Positions 14,169 to 14,994 of a stretch of DNA of 14,994 nucleotides are shown one piece after another (positions within the stretch are counted from its first letter, which is position 1; each line of letters begins with the position of its first letter). The DNA is taken from NCBI GenBank assembly GCA_016839955.1, contig JAEOTI010000374.1, positions 1-14,994 of the forward strand, written 5' to 3'. Below the pieces are notes generated by a model. The model saw only the letters and a list, made by a program, of their open reading frames with translations. It ran no database searches and was not told where the DNA came from. Source of the stretch: Candidatus Hodarchaeota archaeon. Lineage in GTDB: Archaea; Asgardarchaeota; Heimdallarchaeia; Hodarchaeales; YT1-057. Made by a program: the position numbers and the translations under genes.

Positions 14169-14534
14169 TCACAACTTTCTCCTTTTTTCAATTTCTCTCA
14201 TTTTCACAAAGTCCTCGAAAGGAATGTTCAGATGAATTACCCATTCTGCTTCAACATACCTCTCAGGTGTCAATCTCCCTAAGACACGAATTGTAGATTC
14301 TGTTTTAAGATCTGTCCAGTTTTTTTCATTCGAATACACATTAATTTTTCCAGTAGGATCTGCTAGAATAAATGAAGAAGCAGAAGATGAAACAACAATG
14401 CCAGTAATCCAAATTGTAGCTCCAATAGGCCGTTCTTTAGCATCTTGAATTTCTATCTCTTCAAAATGGTTAGGAAGGTAGGCTTGTTGTTCCATATTTT
14501 CGTTCATTTGAATGATTTCCCTCGGTTTTCTCAT
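14169..14534 (-). CDS. Small OB-fold nucleic-acid-binding protein
   Basis: The 121-residue protein consists mainly of one OB fold, about residues 38-105: ATIWITGIVVSSSASSFILA, then DPTGKINVYSNE, STIRVLGRLTPERYVEAEWV and IHLNI. This is the strand pattern of RPA, Stn1 or RMI-type single-stranded nucleic-acid binders. The C-terminal tail (FVKMREIEKRRKL) is a basic helix. ATG 14534 starts the long form; the internal ATG at 14507 has a GAGGGA motif upstream and may be the true start, removing nine residues. It follows fibrillarin by 56 bases and precedes the Sm-like gene, with possible own promoter ACATAAAAT near 14570. Whether it acts on DNA or RNA is unknown; the RNA-related neighbours suggest RNA. 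Confidence 0.7.
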   Translation of the reverse strand: MRKPREIIQMNENMEQQAYLPNHFEEIEIQDAKERPIGATIWITGIVVSSSASSFILADPTGKINVYSNEKNWTDLKTESTIRVLGRLTPERYVEAEWVIHLNIPFEDFVKMREIEKRRKL

Positions 14535-14590
14535 GTCTGATCAAATAAAACTAGTTTTAAGAACAAATTTTATGTGAACGTGAAAATTAA

Positions 14591-14994
14591 TTAGAACTTG
14601 CTAACTCCATGAACAAGAAGATGATCTTTCTGATAGGGATTTAGATCAATTTTCTTCTTTATTGAAAATTTGGTCTCTAGTTTTTCCAATTCTGAACGGA
14701 AAATATCTTTTGGAGAAGCAGTGGCATCAATACTACGGCTTTTAATTGCGAGAATAATATGACCCTCTGGCTTAAGAAACATTTCTGCATTTCTAAGCAA
14801 AATATCAGATTGATCAGGTTGAGCAAGGTCCTGATATATAATATCTACAACATTAACCAAAGTCTGATAGCATCGAGGGTCTCTGGCATCTGCTAAAATC
14901 GGAATAAGGTTTTTTCTGGTTTCAGCTAAACGGACAAGATCCTGAGCAACTCTTAATGAGAATTCTATTGCGTAAATCTGATTATTAGATTTGG
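14591..14994 (-). CDS. flpA: Fibrillarin-like rRNA/tRNA 2'-O-methyltransferase (N-terminus outside the window)
   Basis: The C-terminal 134 or so residues of fibrillarin, the SAM-dependent methyltransferase of C/D-box sRNPs. Visible blocks are YAIEFSLRVAQDLVRLA (first SAM-fold strand and helix), NLIPILADARDPRCY (adenosine pocket), VDIIYQDLAQPDQSDILLRN (with the Asp-Val-Ala-Gln-like catalytic loop DLAQPDQ), and GHIILAIKSRSID with the catalytic Lys (KSRSID). The C-terminus ends DLNPYQKDHLLVHGVSKF. The frame is open to the window edge without a start, so the N-terminal part is missing. In archaea the usual partner Nop5 lies beside it and may be just beyond this window. Confidence 0.95.
   Translation of the reverse strand, partial: KSNNQIYAIEFSLRVAQDLVRLAETRKNLIPILADARDPRCYQTLVNVVDIIYQDLAQPDQSDILLRNAEMFLKPEGHIILAIKSRSIDATASPKDIFRSELEKLETKFSIKKKIDLNPYQKDHLLVHGVSKF

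Noticed and set aside
1..14994. Mobile elements, CRISPR arrays, integrase attachment sites or defence genes
   Set aside because: No transposase or integrase signature, no regularly spaced repeats and no target duplications were seen; the tRNA-Leu has no partial copy of its 3' end nearby.

Overview
This window is archaeal chromosome. It carries F420/methanopterin enzymes (CofE, Mch), archaeal DnaG, RNA polymerase Rpo7 and Spt4, ribosomal proteins S24e and S27Ae, Kae1 and Bud32, fibrillarin, an Sm-like protein and a GTP-dependent dephospho-CoA kinase. Starts are often TTG or GTG, Shine-Dalgarno motifs such as GGAGG and GGTGAT occur, and intergenic DNA is AT-rich with TATA-like boxes. A probable Rpb8 (RpoG) subunit and an RPA32-like OB plus winged-helix protein are eukaryote-like and fit an Asgard or TACK archaeon. 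Exact placement is inference; nothing here names the lineage.

Layout. (1) The left edge holds the N-terminal part of a minus-strand membrane-anchored or secreted protein. (2) A 419-base AT-rich gap with a perfect 9-bp inverted repeat precedes a TPR-like helical-repeat protein (752-1501). (3) cofE, mch and a site-2-type intramembrane metalloprotease follow on the plus strand (1666-4707). (4) dnaG (5020-6305) is broken by a single -1 frame change near base 5265. (5) A GC-richer, strongly self-complementary stretch (about 6336-6650) looks like a structured RNA that I could not assign to a family. (6) A minus-strand RPA32-like gene (6793-7464) lies back to back with a long plus-strand cluster. 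(7) That cluster is rpoE1 (rpo7), spt4, dephospho-CoA kinase, rps24e, rps27ae, kae1, bud32, a PAC2-family protein and a cis-prenyltransferase (7816-12993). (8) On the minus strand lie tRNA-Leu(GAG), the Rpb8-like gene, an Sm-like gene with a C-terminal domain, a small OB-fold protein and fibrillarin, which is cut by the window end.

The 7816-11306 cluster links transcription (Rpo7, Spt4), translation (S24e, S27Ae), coenzyme A synthesis and the KEOPS t6A tRNA-modification enzymes, with gaps of 10-34 bases or 4-base overlaps. The right-hand cluster concerns RNA: a polymerase subunit, an Sm-like RNA binder, an OB-fold protein and the C/D-box methyltransferase. No mobile element, CRISPR array or defence system was seen. 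Most genes are housekeeping. The points most worth checking are the structured RNA, the dnaG frame break, the Rpb8 call, and several inverted repeats in promoter regions.
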